A DNA stretch of 64,000 bases, taken from assembly GCA_022113835.1 (NCBI GenBank), contig JAILWY010000012.1:15190001-15254000 (forward strand), read 5' to 3'. The DNA is from Atopsyche davidsoni (lineage: Eukaryota > Arthropoda > Insecta > Trichoptera > Hydrobiosidae). Both the position numbers and the translations under genes were made by a program. Below, piece after piece: positions 1-10,961 of the stretch. Under the pieces are notes generated by a model. That model did not search any database, was not told the origin of the DNA, and saw only the letters and a program-made list of their open reading frames with translations. The stretch's first letter is position 1. Every line of letters starts with the position of its first letter.

Positions 1-1019
1 TTTTTTTATAACATTATGCAGTCAATTGATTGTAATAGTGGCATTTTATTAATTTAAGTGATTAGTTTTAAAAAAATGCACACGCAATGCGATATTATCT
101 TCTCCAAAGGTCAGGGTGTCATGAGACGCTAGTCTAGTTCCATACTAAATGAACTAACTAGATAACCTGTTAGTCATTTTTCTCCGGGAGAATGTCAGTG
201 TAATCTAGTTTCTATGTTATAGGAAATCCTGTTTGTTTCATTGTTTTAGATTCAAGAGCAAATTAGAGTTATTTATGCTTGAAAATAATTAATTGTTATA
301 TTATATACGGTCTCGAAATTTTAGTCAGACAATATCACTAAAAAGTGTTAAAAGTTTTACGACTGCAAAAAGCTGTCTACACACGTCGATACACAATATG
401 CAGCCGATATGATGTTGACCAATAACGTCCAATTTTTATTTTTTTCTGTATGTATGTGTATTTATCCCGTTGTTCGCTTACGCATAATCATAAATGCATA
501 GCCAGTTTAATTGATTCAATTATACTTAAATTGCATTTAAAGATAGCATTTTATATATAATAAAAAATATCATTTTTAATAAACGGTTCTTACAATATGT
601 ACAGGGCGGTAGTAAATTTGTACGAAGACTCGATTAAGGTACGGAAATAAATGCTTGAAGTTCTACGTTAAAGGAAGTATCATTCTCTCTGGATTCTTCT
701 CAATTACATCCAACTGTCGGCAAAGACACATCGGGTAGGCAATTGCAAAATACGTATTTGCATGCAAAGGGAGCGTTCATACTAAACAAAAATTATAAAA
801 TTTAAAAATACGATTAAATTTTAACCGAACGGTAACAAGCCTTAATTGTCCTCTTGTGGAAAGGAAAGCTATAAAGTGATTGCAATGATTGATTTTCGTA
901 CGTTGTATGCTCTCACTACAAGCAATCGAATATATATTTTTTTTTCATAGAATAATTTTTAATATTGATCTAGTTGTCTCCTTTATCTGATCTAGTTGAT
1001 CTAGTGGTCGGTGTGCATC
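1..1019. other. AT-rich non-coding stretch
   Basis: No coding-like frame or RNA gene is visible. Around 370-390 there is an AGCTGTCTACACACG word that matches the end of the TTAA-type MITE family described at 52543, so a decayed fragment of that family may lie here. The rest is low-complexity AT-rich sequence. Confidence 0.5.
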
Positions 1020-1262
1020 TCCCTTTAGGTCCTTCTGGCGGCTTTCAGAGCCAGCTCGCTCGAGTTCCGATTTATTTCCAGGCGCGTCGCCTCCAAACAT
1101 TCCATTATTTCCCATAAAAGGAGATCACCGCATCGGGCCGGTCGAATTTGTTCCTATTTGTCGCGATCGGGGTCGACAAAGGCGAAACCAATTGTGTTCA
1201 GTTCGCTCATTAGCGAGCTTAAGCCGCCGCCTGATACATTATTCCGACCCTGACAACCTTTT
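1020..1262. promoter_or_regulatory. GC-richer island, putative regulatory element
   Basis: The base composition changes abruptly from the AT-rich flanks to a CpG-containing block with words such as CTCGCTCGAG, GGCGCGTCGCC and TCGCGATCGGG. No frame in it looks coding. In insect genomes such isolated islands are often enhancers or conserved non-coding DNA. That is an inference from composition only. Confidence 0.3.
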
Positions 1263-2140
1263 ACCTAAGTTAACTTTAAACCAGCTTTAAACTTTAGAGT
1301 TACTGTTACATTTACTGTTACTTTATTGGAGTAAAAAGTTAGAAAATACGAGACTGTTTTATATACTCGTACTACAATTTTTAACGTGACTAAAATTTAT
1401 ATATTTATTTTCAACAGCTGATGAAGTAAGTCGTGATTAAAACATTTGACTTGTGATATATATTTTATAAAATCTACTAAGCTTTGATCTACCTATAACT
1501 ATGAAATTAAATGATAATATCATTAAAACATCTCTAAAGGAATTATTAAAAACAAATATTTGGTTAACACATTATAGAAAAGTGACAGTTTTCTTAAATG
1601 TGTTAAAAATAATTGCAAAAAAAGTCTATTTAAGATTTTAACTATTTTAAAAATATTCGCAATAAACAATTATATATCGAGGCATTGTATCACTACTCAT
1701 CAGGTTTATTTTATTATTAAATAGTCTCGAGCGAGTGTATCTCTTGGTGTAGTAATACAAAGCCAAAATGTCTACTTTCGCAATACTGTTGGCGAGGGTC
1801 GACATAATAATTTTTAAATGAATAATAATGTTTATTACCTTATAATACATGATAAGGAGATACCCATCAGAGGTTTTAGTTTCTTGGGTGTTGGAGCTGC
1901 TTGAAGCTTTCTGTCTTGTGGCGTTTCAGTTTCCGTGCTAGGACAACCTATAAAAATTAATCCAAACCAAAAATATTACAAAGATATAAAATATTTTTTT
2001 CCGTTTTATTGCATATATGGCTTTATTTGACTTGTTTCAATCCCAACTTATTTCCATTAGATATCTATGATTTGTCGTATATACGATTACATAAATCCTA
2101 TACCAAAGAGAGTGTTTTTTTATTATAATTTTAAAATCTT
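1263..2140. other. AT-rich stretch, nothing recognised
   Basis: Only low-complexity AT-rich sequence with short random frames is seen. No splice-bounded coding segment, tRNA or repeat end was recognised. Confidence 0.5.
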
Positions 2141-2335
2141 CAACCGGTTTATTGGGCGACCCTCGCGTTTCATCGGAGAAGGCGTCCAAATAGCCAATAA
2201 ATCTCCGCAGCGTGGAACAATGGGCGAAAACCATAAAAAGGCTACGGAGAGAACTCTGCAGCCCCGGGCAGCCTCCAGCGAGGGGACACTGGGAGAAGGG
2301 CCAGGACCTCCGCATCTTCCACGGGCTCCACATTT
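2141..2335. other. GC-rich island of unknown nature
   Basis: A roughly 195-bp GC-rich block with sharp edges contains open frames on both strands (124 codons plus, 98 codons minus). The frames overlap antisense, run out into AT-rich DNA, and resemble no family I know. It could be a transposon fragment, a conserved element or part of an exon. Confidence 0.3.
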
Positions 2336-2454
2336 ATTTTATCCTGACAAATTATTCACAATCACAAAGAACTTACATATTAACAACAGTGATGAAAAAC
2401 GTCGTTTAATTAATCGTAAAAATATAATTTATTACAAATGATTTTTGGTTTCAT

Positions 2455-2515
2455 ACAAATAATTTAATTTTGACGTTTCGGTTATGGTACTGAAGTCATC
2501 TTCAGGACTCTTTGA
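2455..2515 (-). repeat. retroelement-tail-like motif
   Basis: Read on the minus strand, a CCTGAAGATGAC word is followed about 20 bp later by CGAAACGTC and an AT-rich tail. Pairs of a (CTG)A-GATGA word and a CGAAAC word are common near the ends of animal retroelements. A second block of this style lies at 17095-17165. The assignment rests on general resemblance only. Confidence 0.25.
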
Positions 2516-2524
2516 AGAATGTTA

Positions 2525-2660
2525 ATAGCTAAGCTGACTACACACACAGCGACAAAACTTGCAACCGTCTCTTTATTTTGGGTATTCTTTAAGGATTAGG
2601 CAAAGTAAATAATGCATAGGAAGACGCTTTTCGCCAGTTACCATTCGGTTGTCAAAAATA
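2525..2660 (+). mobile_element. TTAA-type MITE, truncated copy
   Basis: It begins with GCTGACTACACACACAGCGAC, preceded by CTAA, and ends in TTCGCCAGTTACCATTCGGT followed by TGTC. Both blocks match the complete family member at 52543-52709. The distal terminal repeat (GTGTGTAGCCGGC) is missing, so the copy is truncated near 2660. Confidence 0.5.
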
Positions 2661-2763
2661 TTTATGTTAACTTGATATTATACTATTATATATTAAGTCT
2701 TGAGAATAAGTAGATGGACTCGGGATAAATTACACTATTTTCTATAAGAAAACCATGAAAGCC

Positions 2764-2817
2764 GGCTCAGCATAAATATATGCTCAGTGATATGATCGCC
2801 AACCTCCTCTGAGGAGA
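2764..2817 (+). repeat. R1 repeat, 3'-end fragment
   Basis: A segment of about 54 bp ends in CCAACCTCCTCTGAGGAGAG. The same end is found at 31.6 and 48.8 kb on the plus strand and in reverse at 21.6 and 24.5 kb. This copy keeps only the last part of the family and is probably 5'-truncated. Confidence 0.55.
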
Positions 2818-2929
2818 GACACCCGAAGAAGAAGCGAATATGTTATTTATTAGGTATATATCAATGTCAGTATAAGTTTTAAGAAAAATTACGTATTATA
2901 ATCTTTGACTTGACGTCTTTCGATTTCCC

Positions 2930-3045
2930 ACACTTCCTCAAGATCGGAGATCGAGCGATAAAATCGAGCGTTCTCACTCGACGCGGCCCATCCTTATCGG
3001 TCGATCCGGCAGTATATTTATGAAGCTAATTCATGACATGTAAAA
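2930..3045. promoter_or_regulatory. small GC-richer island
   Basis: About 115 bp are enriched in CGATC/GATCG words (GATCGGAGATCGAGCGATAA, GGTCGATCCGG) inside AT-rich DNA. It is non-coding as far as can be seen. A regulatory role is a guess from composition. Confidence 0.2.
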
Positions 3046-3253
3046 AAACGGCAAGGCTAGAACAATAAAAGAAATATTGCGCGTACGAACTTGAATCGAC
3101 CGACTCCGCGGCAATGCAGGAAGTCGAGATGTTTATTCGATTGGATGGGGCGATAACTAGATGTATATGGAATCTCCATGACTACTCGGCAGCATATATC
3201 GTTACATCTCAATTTCACGTTATTTAAGTGTGAAGCTGTAAACACAAGTATAA

Positions 3254-3304
3254 GTTTACATGTGTAAGTATACATGTAACTACATGTATAAGTATACATG
3301 TAGC
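3254..3304. repeat. imperfect tandem repeat, two units
   Basis: Two adjacent units of about 25 bp each contain TACATGT followed by AAGTATACATGTA. The units are also internally near-palindromic. It is probably a short minisatellite. Confidence 0.5.
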
Positions 3305-3316
3305 AGGATTAAAAAA

Positions 3317-3350
3317 TTAAGCCTGCTACACACAGCAACAATAAATAGTT
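3317..3350 (+). mobile_element. TTAA-type MITE, terminal fragment
   Basis: TTAA (3317-3320) is followed directly by GCCTGCTACACACAGC, the terminal repeat of the family seen complete at 52543-52709. No matching second end is found nearby. Confidence 0.4.
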
Positions 3351-4863
3351 TGATAAAATTCGGATCTTATTCAATTTCATTGAATAGCTTGTGATGATGA
3401 CGGATAATCAAGGAAAAGCGATAAATTTTATTCATATTTATAATTAATTATAAATATTATTTAACTTCAGTTTGAAATTATTATTGAGATACAAATAAAA
3501 ACTTAGCAACATTCATTATATGAATCATTTTACAATATTTTAACGTTTAGCCATAAATATAAACAGTATGGTATAAGATTTATTTGAGTAGTTTTTTTGT
3601 AATATAGCGATCCTAAAGTTGTTAAATTTAATTATCAATAAAATTTAAATAAAAAATATGCTAACAAAACTAAATAACCGTGAATAAAATATAGTAAAAC
3701 GTTTTTATTCCTACCGAGCAATTCAAGCAGAAAAAAAAAAAAAAATACTCAATTGAATCTATGATAATTTTAAATTCCACATTCGCAGGTAGCGATCGTA
3801 CAAATATTTAATTTGCTTTATAAAATGCAATTTATTACAATTACGCAATTTGTAATTTTTAATGAGTTGCTATAAATTTGCGTGTCTGGATACTAGCATT
3901 ATGTAATTTATCAAGGATTATTAATCCGCAAATTCAATTTCTTAAAATCAGAACGCAGTTATTTCCCATAAATCAAGTTTTGTTATATCAAGATTAATTA
4001 AAGGTCGATTAAAATGTGGAGTCAGCGCTGGCGACCATGGGCTGGGAAGGGAATCGATATTATTCGACATGTACTAATTTATGGCCCATTCTTTAAAAAT
4101 AGTGTACTCCTTGGCTACAGGGTATTTACAAAACCAATTGACACGTTCATTGCATAAATTATAAAATTATCATCTTGTGCTCATATTATTGTTTGAAGGT
4201 CGGTGAGTAATTACTAATGGTTATATTTGTATACAGTATATCTTAAGTTGTGATCAGAATTACGAAATTAAAATGGCAAGGTATGCCTTGCAAAAATAAC
4301 CTGAAATTGGATTTTGAATTATTTCAGTTAATTCAGTGGCTAGCACGCTCAATATAAAACCTGGAGACTGAAGCAATATTAATTATTTTAAACCTTTTAA
4401 ATCTCTTGAAGCCTTTTACTCTTCGTTTAAATGTTTTCTGAGCTCAGATATTTCCAGTTTGTGGAATAAAGAAAAAATATCTCACTAATACATTAAATAA
4501 TAATATATACTAACTAAGAGGTTCCGAATCTTTAATTTATAGTTTTTTAAATCATTAAGTTTGCAACAGTAAAAGATTAACTGAATTGTTAATAACTTAA
4601 CTATTATTTATTATTAACAATTTAGGTCAATTATATTTTGAAGAAAAAAATATATGGGATATAAATTTATGAAACCATAATTTTTATAACTTGCCGATAT
4701 TCAAAAATCCCTTTCGGCAAGATAGTATTTCTTATGTTAATCTCTACATTGTCCTTCGCTGGTGTTTTCTCTTTATTTTGCCAAAAGCGCCGTTAAGGTA
4801 TTTATTCTTTAGCGTTGCGTAAGCTGTGAAGAATCATCTTAAATTATATAAAAACCAATACAA
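3351..4863. other. AT-rich stretch, nothing recognised
   Basis: Long AT-rich sequence with homopolymer A and T runs. No coding-like frame, RNA gene or repeat end was recognised. Confidence 0.5.
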
Positions 4864-4970
4864 TGGCTCAGGGCGAGAGCATCAGATATGCGCGAGGCAC
4901 CGGGCCGGCCAGGGCTGGCGGAGCGCGGCCCGGGGACCGGTTTTGGGCCATCGAAACCCAGGGGTGCTAA
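4864..4970. other. very GC-rich 100-bp island
   Basis: A sharply bounded GC-rich block contains GGGCCGGCCAGGGCTGGCGG and GAGCGCGGCCCGGGGACCGG, with AT-rich sequence on both sides. Self-complementary CCGGCC/GGCCGG words allow strong secondary structure. I cannot assign it to an RNA family. A SINE head, an rDNA-like fragment or a regulatory element are all possible. Confidence 0.3.
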
Positions 4971-6284
4971 GTCCCCTGAAGCATTTAAACTAGTTAAAAT
5001 ATTAAATAAATTTAAAATTATTTATTTTCGCATAAAATATGCTATTTGTGAAAAATAAACTTAACAGAAAGTACATGAGGGGAATTTAGCCACAAGAAAT
5101 TTTAATGTATGAAAAAATTATCATAAATTAATATGCTATAATTCGTATGCTTGAAACATCAAACTTACTAATGTAAGAAAATAATATAATCTCGTAATGA
5201 AGATATAAATTTTTGTAGCTATTGGTTAAAAAAATATTTAAAATTCTACTCTGTTCTAATTTTTTTCAACATACATATTTTGTTAGTTTTTTTTAGTAAA
5301 ATACTGCCATACTATATGAATAACAAATTATAATTAAACAATATGTTTGATATTTTAGTAGATAGTATTTGCAGTAAAATAAGCCTTCAAAATAAATACT
5401 CAACTTCATTCCACAAATTTAAGACTAACAATATTTTTGTGTATTACTTATAAAAAGCCTGATAGTAATAATAAAATAAATTATAACAACACCATAAACA
5501 AAAATCTTTAGCACGCATCCTCTTACCAAATGAGAGAAAATACTCGTATTTCTTGATAAAGCTTCAGCGTTTCTGTGAGCACTGTAACCTTAATTTTAAT
5601 ACTTATTAATTTGATATATTAATTAATCGTTTCTCCATTGAAAATCAGCAAAAAGCATATTTAAAATGAATGCCGTTTGTGCCCGGCGTCCCCGGGACGT
5701 GAACTCTCCGTTGATATTGAATTTGATTTCATAATAATTGTAGGCCTTGAGGCACTCCCATCAATATTAAGGCAATCGGAGAAACTCGATCACAGAAATA
5801 CGACTGCAAGAGACAAGGTAAAGTTCTTACGAGGACACTGCATCACTAAAAAAAATACACCAGCATTTGTATAAGATCGTAAAAACTATCAAAATATCCT
5901 ATAAAATATATAGAAAATAATTTCTCAGTAATTGCGACAGCTTTCTGTGTATTACCAATTTTTTTAAAATATTTTATTGTTAAGTTTTCAGTTGGTACGA
6001 GTACTCTAAAATGACTGTAAAATATGTATTATAATGATGTGCAAATATAGTTTAAATTAAAGCGTTTATGCTTTTAAATTAATTTATATATTTGTAGTAT
6101 ATTTCTAGGAATATTTCAGTTTCTTAGTTAATCAAACGCAAAACCTCAAGAAATTTAATCGGATTCCTCCTTTACGGTGTAAACTATAATAATTATGAAC
6201 GAATATTTACATACCCACACTAGGCGTATCATTGTTGTATGCAAATTTTCATGACCGCAATTTTTCTCGTATCGTGACGTATAA
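4971..6284. other. AT-rich stretch with one ambiguous open segment
   Basis: Mostly AT-rich and featureless. Around 5670-5830 composition rises and a 65-codon plus-strand frame exists, with a possible acceptor (TTGTAG, ending 5743) and donor (AAG|GTAAAG, at 5817). The pyrimidine tract is poor and I do not call it an exon. Confidence 0.4.
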
Positions 6285-6400
6285 TTTTAATGTTGAACGG
6301 CGGTGACGTCACAGGCAAGCAATAAATAATTAGGGTTCGCAACAAATTGCTCGGAGCTTTCGCATAAATTAGTGATTATTCACGGCACGCTAGGATCCAT
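6285..6400. promoter_or_regulatory. island with full CRE palindrome
   Basis: A palindromic CRE/ATF site, TGACGTCA, occupies 6304-6311 within a locally GC-richer segment (GGCGGTGACGTCACAGGC). The word is the known high-affinity site of CREB/ATF bZIP proteins. A second full site lies at 20309-20316. Regulatory function is inferred. Confidence 0.35.
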
Positions 6401-6819
6401 GTGTGCTATTAAAATGTTTACACAATTGATTGCTTAATTGTGACCTGCACTTTGATTTTTATTAAGACGATTTTTGTTTAAAAACCACACAGTTAAATAC
6501 AATCTATATCAAAAATAAAATTATTATAAAACCTTCGTTTTTATCCTAGAATGTGTACAACGACAACATTTGTTCAAGATAATAAAATAAACAACAAATT
6601 AACGGTAAGCAATTATGAATAATTATTTTCTTAATACATCAAAGCGAATGCGAATTACAACTTTGTAGTAAGTGCAAAGATGCTTCACTTAGCTCATAAA
6701 AACATAATATATAAACAATTTTCTGCTTCGAGGATATTCTATAAGTAGATATTAAAATATTACTTGTTTTTACTGTTAAGTTTTAAAAGTGTTTTAGGAA
6801 ACTAATGCATTTTATTGCA

Positions 6820-7195
6820 GTTGCATCTCCAGCACTTGCCTTGCAGTGAGTCATCCGAGGATATAAGAAGCTGCATCATCAACGGTCATTTATCTTACTC
6901 GACAATTAATACAACATCTGCATCATTTGTTATGAGTCTGCAGGCCTCCGTGTGCCCCAGGAGGTAGCAGAGAGGTACTCCGATACCCACAATAGCCGCG
7001 AGGGAATCGTAATGAGCCTTGTTCCAGATCCTCGATGAGGAACGAGCGTCCTTTGCCGCTGAAATATAGATTTTTTTTGCCAACAGTTTGCCATACTCGC
7101 CGATAATAACAGGAAGGCATTAATAATTGCATCTTTCGCTGTATGATCGTGGGAGCTTTCAGTTGCTATGCAAATATTTTTTGGCATGTGCGAAT
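6820..7195. promoter_or_regulatory. GC-richer island, putative conserved non-coding element
   Basis: About 375 bp of higher-complexity sequence contain three short overlapping minus-strand frames (62, 69 and 85 codons), none coding-like. Words such as TAATTGCATC and ATGCAAATA (octamer-like) are present at the right side. It reads as a possible enhancer. Confidence 0.3.
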
Positions 7196-8961
7196 TTGAA
7201 ATGGTGAGCTGCTCTTTTAAAAATGGTGTAATTTCATAAAGGGGTTTTTAGCATATTTTAAATCTTTGAACAGATATGAGATATTTATAACATATTGCCT
7301 TTACAATTACAAGAAGTCGATACCGGTTTATAGTTACATCTTATCTATATCTGACTTCGACTCTTACTTTTCAGATATAAAATATGACCCAAACATACAA
7401 TTTACTTTATAAAATGAGACTAAATATGTAAGATAAAATGATACATAAAGATAAATGAAACTCAAATACTGTTAGATAGAAGATATCCAAATTGGTAATC
7501 AAAATATTATTGCAGTGTTTCCCCAGAGACCTACATGATCTCTTCAGCCGGAGAGATTGATATGAAGGTAGAGTTATCTGAAATACTAAGCCGACTAAGT
7601 ACAGGTGTGAGCTGATTCATATCTGGACCAATTTGAATCGATAGAAATCTCTGATGCTGTGTTTCTCACGGTGGAGCAGAGTGGAGTGACGTAGCAGGGA
7701 CTGGGATCTCTTAAATCTACACAGTAGTGTTATCTGAACTAGAAATATTTTGTCATTATCGAGTGATCTTGTATTCGGTACACTAACGTATCGCAGAAGT
7801 TGTTATTGGAGTAATTTCAACCTTGAAGTAATCAAATCCAGAAACTGATGGGATATTTCGTTATATTATTGATTTGTGAATTATCTTGATTACTGTGTTC
7901 AATTTAACAGTAAATTTATATGACAAGAAAAATATATTTAAAAAAGTTATTTAATTAGTGACAAATTAGATAAGAATGGAATTTAGATAAATTTATAAAC
8001 TAAAAACGGTTTAGATGTGTAGATAATTGGCTTTTACATTTACCAAAATAGTTATTGTTATTATGAATAAACTAATAAAAAAATGCTATATGTGTTAAAT
8101 TTTTAGGCAAAGTAGGTGGAAATCAGCTATAAATGTATTTAAGTGTCTTGCCTTAACTGTATGAACACAAAGAAATGTATATAAACGAAACGAAATGCTT
8201 AAAAGTACATTTTGTATCTTTTTACGTCTCTTTTTTAATGGAGATTTTAAAATTTTAATTAATCAAAAATTCTTTTGTTTTTTTTTTTGATTTTTTTTTA
8301 ACTGGGTTTAAAATAATGTTTGAATTCACAAAAACAAAACATCGGAATTCAGCACTGCCTCAAACAAATGAGGTTGACCATGTTGGGGCTTGCACGAGTT
8401 CCCAGCAGAGCAAATCTATAATGGATTGCTTGTTTATATAAAAGCATAACCTTGCCTATTTTTTACTCTGTTGAGTGTATATTTGACAGTTTGCACTCAT
8501 ATATTAATTATACTAGTGTGAGTGAGATCAAATAAATCACTATTAATCTTTTGCGGCAAATAGAGAAAAGTATCCTTCTACACCTGAACGGTCTTATTTA
8601 AGATTTATTGTGCACGTAACATAAGTTAAAATTATATAAATTTTTTTGAATACGAAGTAATGAATATTATATTCCTATAGTATACCCTTCTCTCTTTGTC
8701 ACCAATACATAATATGGGTTAGTGTATTTCACTCCTTTTACAGAAGTGTTAAAAAAATGAGCTCGCATTGTAAATCAAATATCAAAGATTATTTATTTTC
8801 ATTAAAAACATTATCAATATGCTTACTAGCGTTGAGTTTAAGTTGAGTAAAATATTTTTCTCCACTTGACATGACAAACTACTAATAGTGATTCAAGCCA
8901 ACCATACATGCAGCAACACTACTTGTAACCGAATCCCAATTAGCCTGGGTGTTTTTTTATA
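7196..8961. other. AT-rich stretch, mostly featureless
   Basis: Composition is moderately higher at 7515-7740, but no gene or known repeat end is recognised. The rest is AT-rich with poly-T runs near 8275-8300. Confidence 0.45.
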
Positions 8962-8969
8962 GCTAAGCC
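8962..8969. repeat. probable target-site duplication, left copy
   Basis: GCTAAGCC matches at 6 of 8 positions the GTTTAGCC octamers at 9636-9643 and 10332-10339. It sits just outside the left end of hAT element A. Confidence 0.5.
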
Positions 8970-9635
8970 TAAAGGTCTCCAAATTTTTTTGTCCTGTAGA
9001 CCTCTTGTCGAATTTCCTGTTTTTCGTAGACCCCTGCCTTGCTAATATTGATTTTTTTACAAATTCATCAACTTCAAACAAATTTTTGACATCTTATATA
9101 GGTTTACTGTACAGTGAATTTAAAAATAAAAAAATTAAAATACATCTATGTAAAGTTAATTATACTTTAATTGATTAAAAACACACAACATGCAAATATA
9201 CTAACATTCACTAAAAAAATCAATTATTTTGATGGAAAGGATGGGTCTGAAGCTTTGATGACAAATATTCAATATTAGGCTTCAAATAAGTCAGATTTAA
9301 CCTTAAAACTTCGCCCAGTGATTTCCAATCTATTTCTTTTTGTTTGTAAGAAGATTGGCAACCGCACTGAAACCCGTTTCCATGAGGTATGAAGATGGAA
9401 AAGCTATAAAAACCTTCTTGCGATATCCATGACGCAGGATAAATAGCATTATTATGTAAATACAATCAGATACAATCTGTGTTAGGTGCATTATGATATT
9501 TACGGAATACCTAAATTTTGGCGATGGGATCCATTTACAGTTCATGCTCCCCTAATTTAATTTTCGCTGTCATCCACACCTTGCAGGGCGTAATCGATCC
9601 CTGAGGGTCGATATTGACCACTTTGAGAACCTATG
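8970..9635 (-). mobile_element. hAT element A (Buster/ZBED5-like), internally deleted
   Basis: This is a 666-bp deletion derivative read on the minus strand. Its head, adjacent to 9635, reads CATAGGTTCTCAAAGTGGTC. Its tail, adjacent to 8970, carries GTCCTGTAGACC and GTCGAATTTCCTG words. Head and tail match in reverse the corresponding ends of element B at 9644-10331. Only a transposase C-terminal segment remains. The left flanking octamer matches the right one at 6 of 8 positions, so this copy appears older than element B. Confidence 0.75.
9220..9545 (-). pseudogene. hAT transposase C-terminal remnant (ZBED5-like)
   Basis: Two overlapping minus-strand frames together encode the end of a hAT transposase. 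One (9545 to 9330) contains FPSSYLMETGFSAVANLLT. The other (9465 to 9220) contains LRLNLTYLKPNIEYL and ends near HPFHQNN. In known ZBED5/Buster-type transposases the F-P-x-S/T-Y-L-x-E-x-G-F-S-A-V block belongs to the C-terminal hAT dimerisation region and is followed, within one frame, by a D/E-L-R-x-x-L-x-x-I/L-x-P-x-I segment. Here the two parts lie in different frames, so a frameshift separates them near 9330-9340. The catalytic part and N-terminal BED zinc finger are absent. No functional protein is expected. Confidence 0.7.
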
Positions 9636-9643
9636 GTTTAGCC
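9636..9643. repeat. target-site duplication shared by elements A and B
   Basis: GTTTAGCC lies between the two hAT elements and is identical to 10332-10339. It serves as the right flank of A and the left flank of B. Confidence 0.8.
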
Positions 9644-10331
9644 CAGAGGTTTCTAAAGTGGTCAATATCGACCCCCAGGAGTCGATTTTGCCCTGCAAGG
9701 GGTCGATGACAGCGAAAAATAAATTTGGAGGTCCATGAACTGTAAATAGGGGTCTACGAAATTGGATCCCATTTAAGCAGGTTATCACCAAAATTTAGAC
9801 ATTTCGTAAATGTCATAATGCACCGAACAGAGATTGTAAATATGTACTTTGTGACGAATCGAAGCCCTGAAGCGTAGAAGTTTGTGCCAAATGCTCGAGA
9901 AACGAGACTTCCGGCATTGTAAAACTATACCGACGTATCTTTTTGGAGCTTATGACATAAGAAGACGAACCGTTACGATCGTGTTGCCTTTTTTTTTTAA
10001 ATCATTTACAGGAGTTAATAAACTCGGATGGGCAGCGAGCTAATTGGTTGTACGGAGCGCCGATGGGCGTGATAAAACAAATTGATTTGACAAATGAGAA
10101 AATATGAACACCTGTACGGCTTAGGAACGTGGGAACTTTTGCGACAGACAGACCCTTCCAAGGGAGACAGTTTTAATTCGTTTTAAAGTGAGTTGTTCTA
10201 TATGAGATGTCCAAAATATGTTTGAAGTTGATGAATTTGTAAAAATTCAATATTAGCAAGGCAGGGGGTCGATGAAAAACAGGAAAACTCGACATGGGGT
10301 CGACGGGACAAAATAGTTTGGGGAAACTATG
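9644..10331 (+). mobile_element. hAT element B, non-autonomous
   Basis: This is a 688-bp element starting CAGAGGTTTCTAAAGTGGTC and ending GGGGAAACTATG, flanked by the perfect 8-bp duplication GTTTAGCC. An 8-bp duplication and imperfect CA-AG-TTTC termini are standard for hAT elements. The first 100 bp match the head of element A in reverse. The last 130 bp match A's tail in reverse, including the words TTTGAAGTTGATGAATTTGT and CAATATTAGCAAGGCAGG. The interior has no transposase frame and is probably 5' untranslated sequence joined to the 3' end after internal deletion. Confidence 0.8.
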
Positions 10332-10339
10332 GTTTAGCC
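10332..10339. repeat. target-site duplication, right copy
   Basis: GTTTAGCC immediately follows the right end of hAT element B and is identical to 9636-9643. Confidence 0.8.
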
Positions 10340-10429
10340 TTTACAAACAACGTAAAAGAGGACGCTTTTGTTTATTTACGTAGATCGTCAGTAGTATATC
10401 AGTGTAAAGCATATCGAGGCAGTGACGCA

Positions 10430-10800
10430 ACCGTGTCGTATAAAACGCGGATTACTCACTCGAAATTTGAAGCCGGCGCGTTATCTCCCACGTGACCGAA
10501 GAAAACATCCGAAAAGGGGCATTTAATTGACCTGTCCGTCCGCCGATCCAAATTGTTTCTGAAAGCGTGTGATTATGAGCAAGTGCTCCTCCGCCACTTT
10601 CGCTCGTCGGAGGGCTTAATCTCACGCGCCGCCGCTCTCGCTCCGGAGGCTCGGCCGCGCGACGAGACAACCCTTAATTTGATAAGTCAATATTTCATCG
10701 CGCACTTAAATCACGAGCTCGCCGTGCCTTTTTACGTGAAATTAAAATTTATGACATCGAATATGGTTCACATAATTCATTCAAGTTATTATTTTGATGA
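10430..10800. promoter_or_regulatory. GC-rich island, putative regulatory element
   Basis: About 370 bp are rich in CpG (GCGCCGCCGCTCTCGCTCCG, GGCTCGGCCGCGCGACGAG) with a CCCACGTGACC E-box near 10487-10497. An 87-codon plus frame and a 72-codon minus frame overlap here, but neither shows family features. The right half has homeodomain-type words (CCTTAATTTG). It is probably an enhancer-like element. Confidence 0.35.
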
Positions 10801-10961
10801 AGACGGAATGGCTTGACCGCCACATCGCTGATTTGACTGCTGGTGTAAAGTGTTACTGAAAAGCCTTTGAAATAACTTCAGTTAAAAATATATTATTGAT
10901 TTTTGTGAAGACCGTCTCACAGGAAGTACAATTTTGCCTATACAGGTTTTATTGATTTATA

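Noticed and set aside
2455..2515. Hammerhead ribozyme of a Penelope-like element
   Set aside because: The CTGAAGATGA and CGAAAC words are suggestive, but the core CUGAUGA is not present and the stems do not form.
5340..5375. AATATGTTTGATATT resembles the start of miR-190
   Set aside because: The first bases and the 3' half do not match and no hairpin partner is visible.
5744..5817. Possible 74-nt internal exon between TTGTAG and AAG|GTAAAG
   Set aside because: The pyrimidine tract before the AG is poor, and the 24-codon frame is too short to judge. Kept only as a note.
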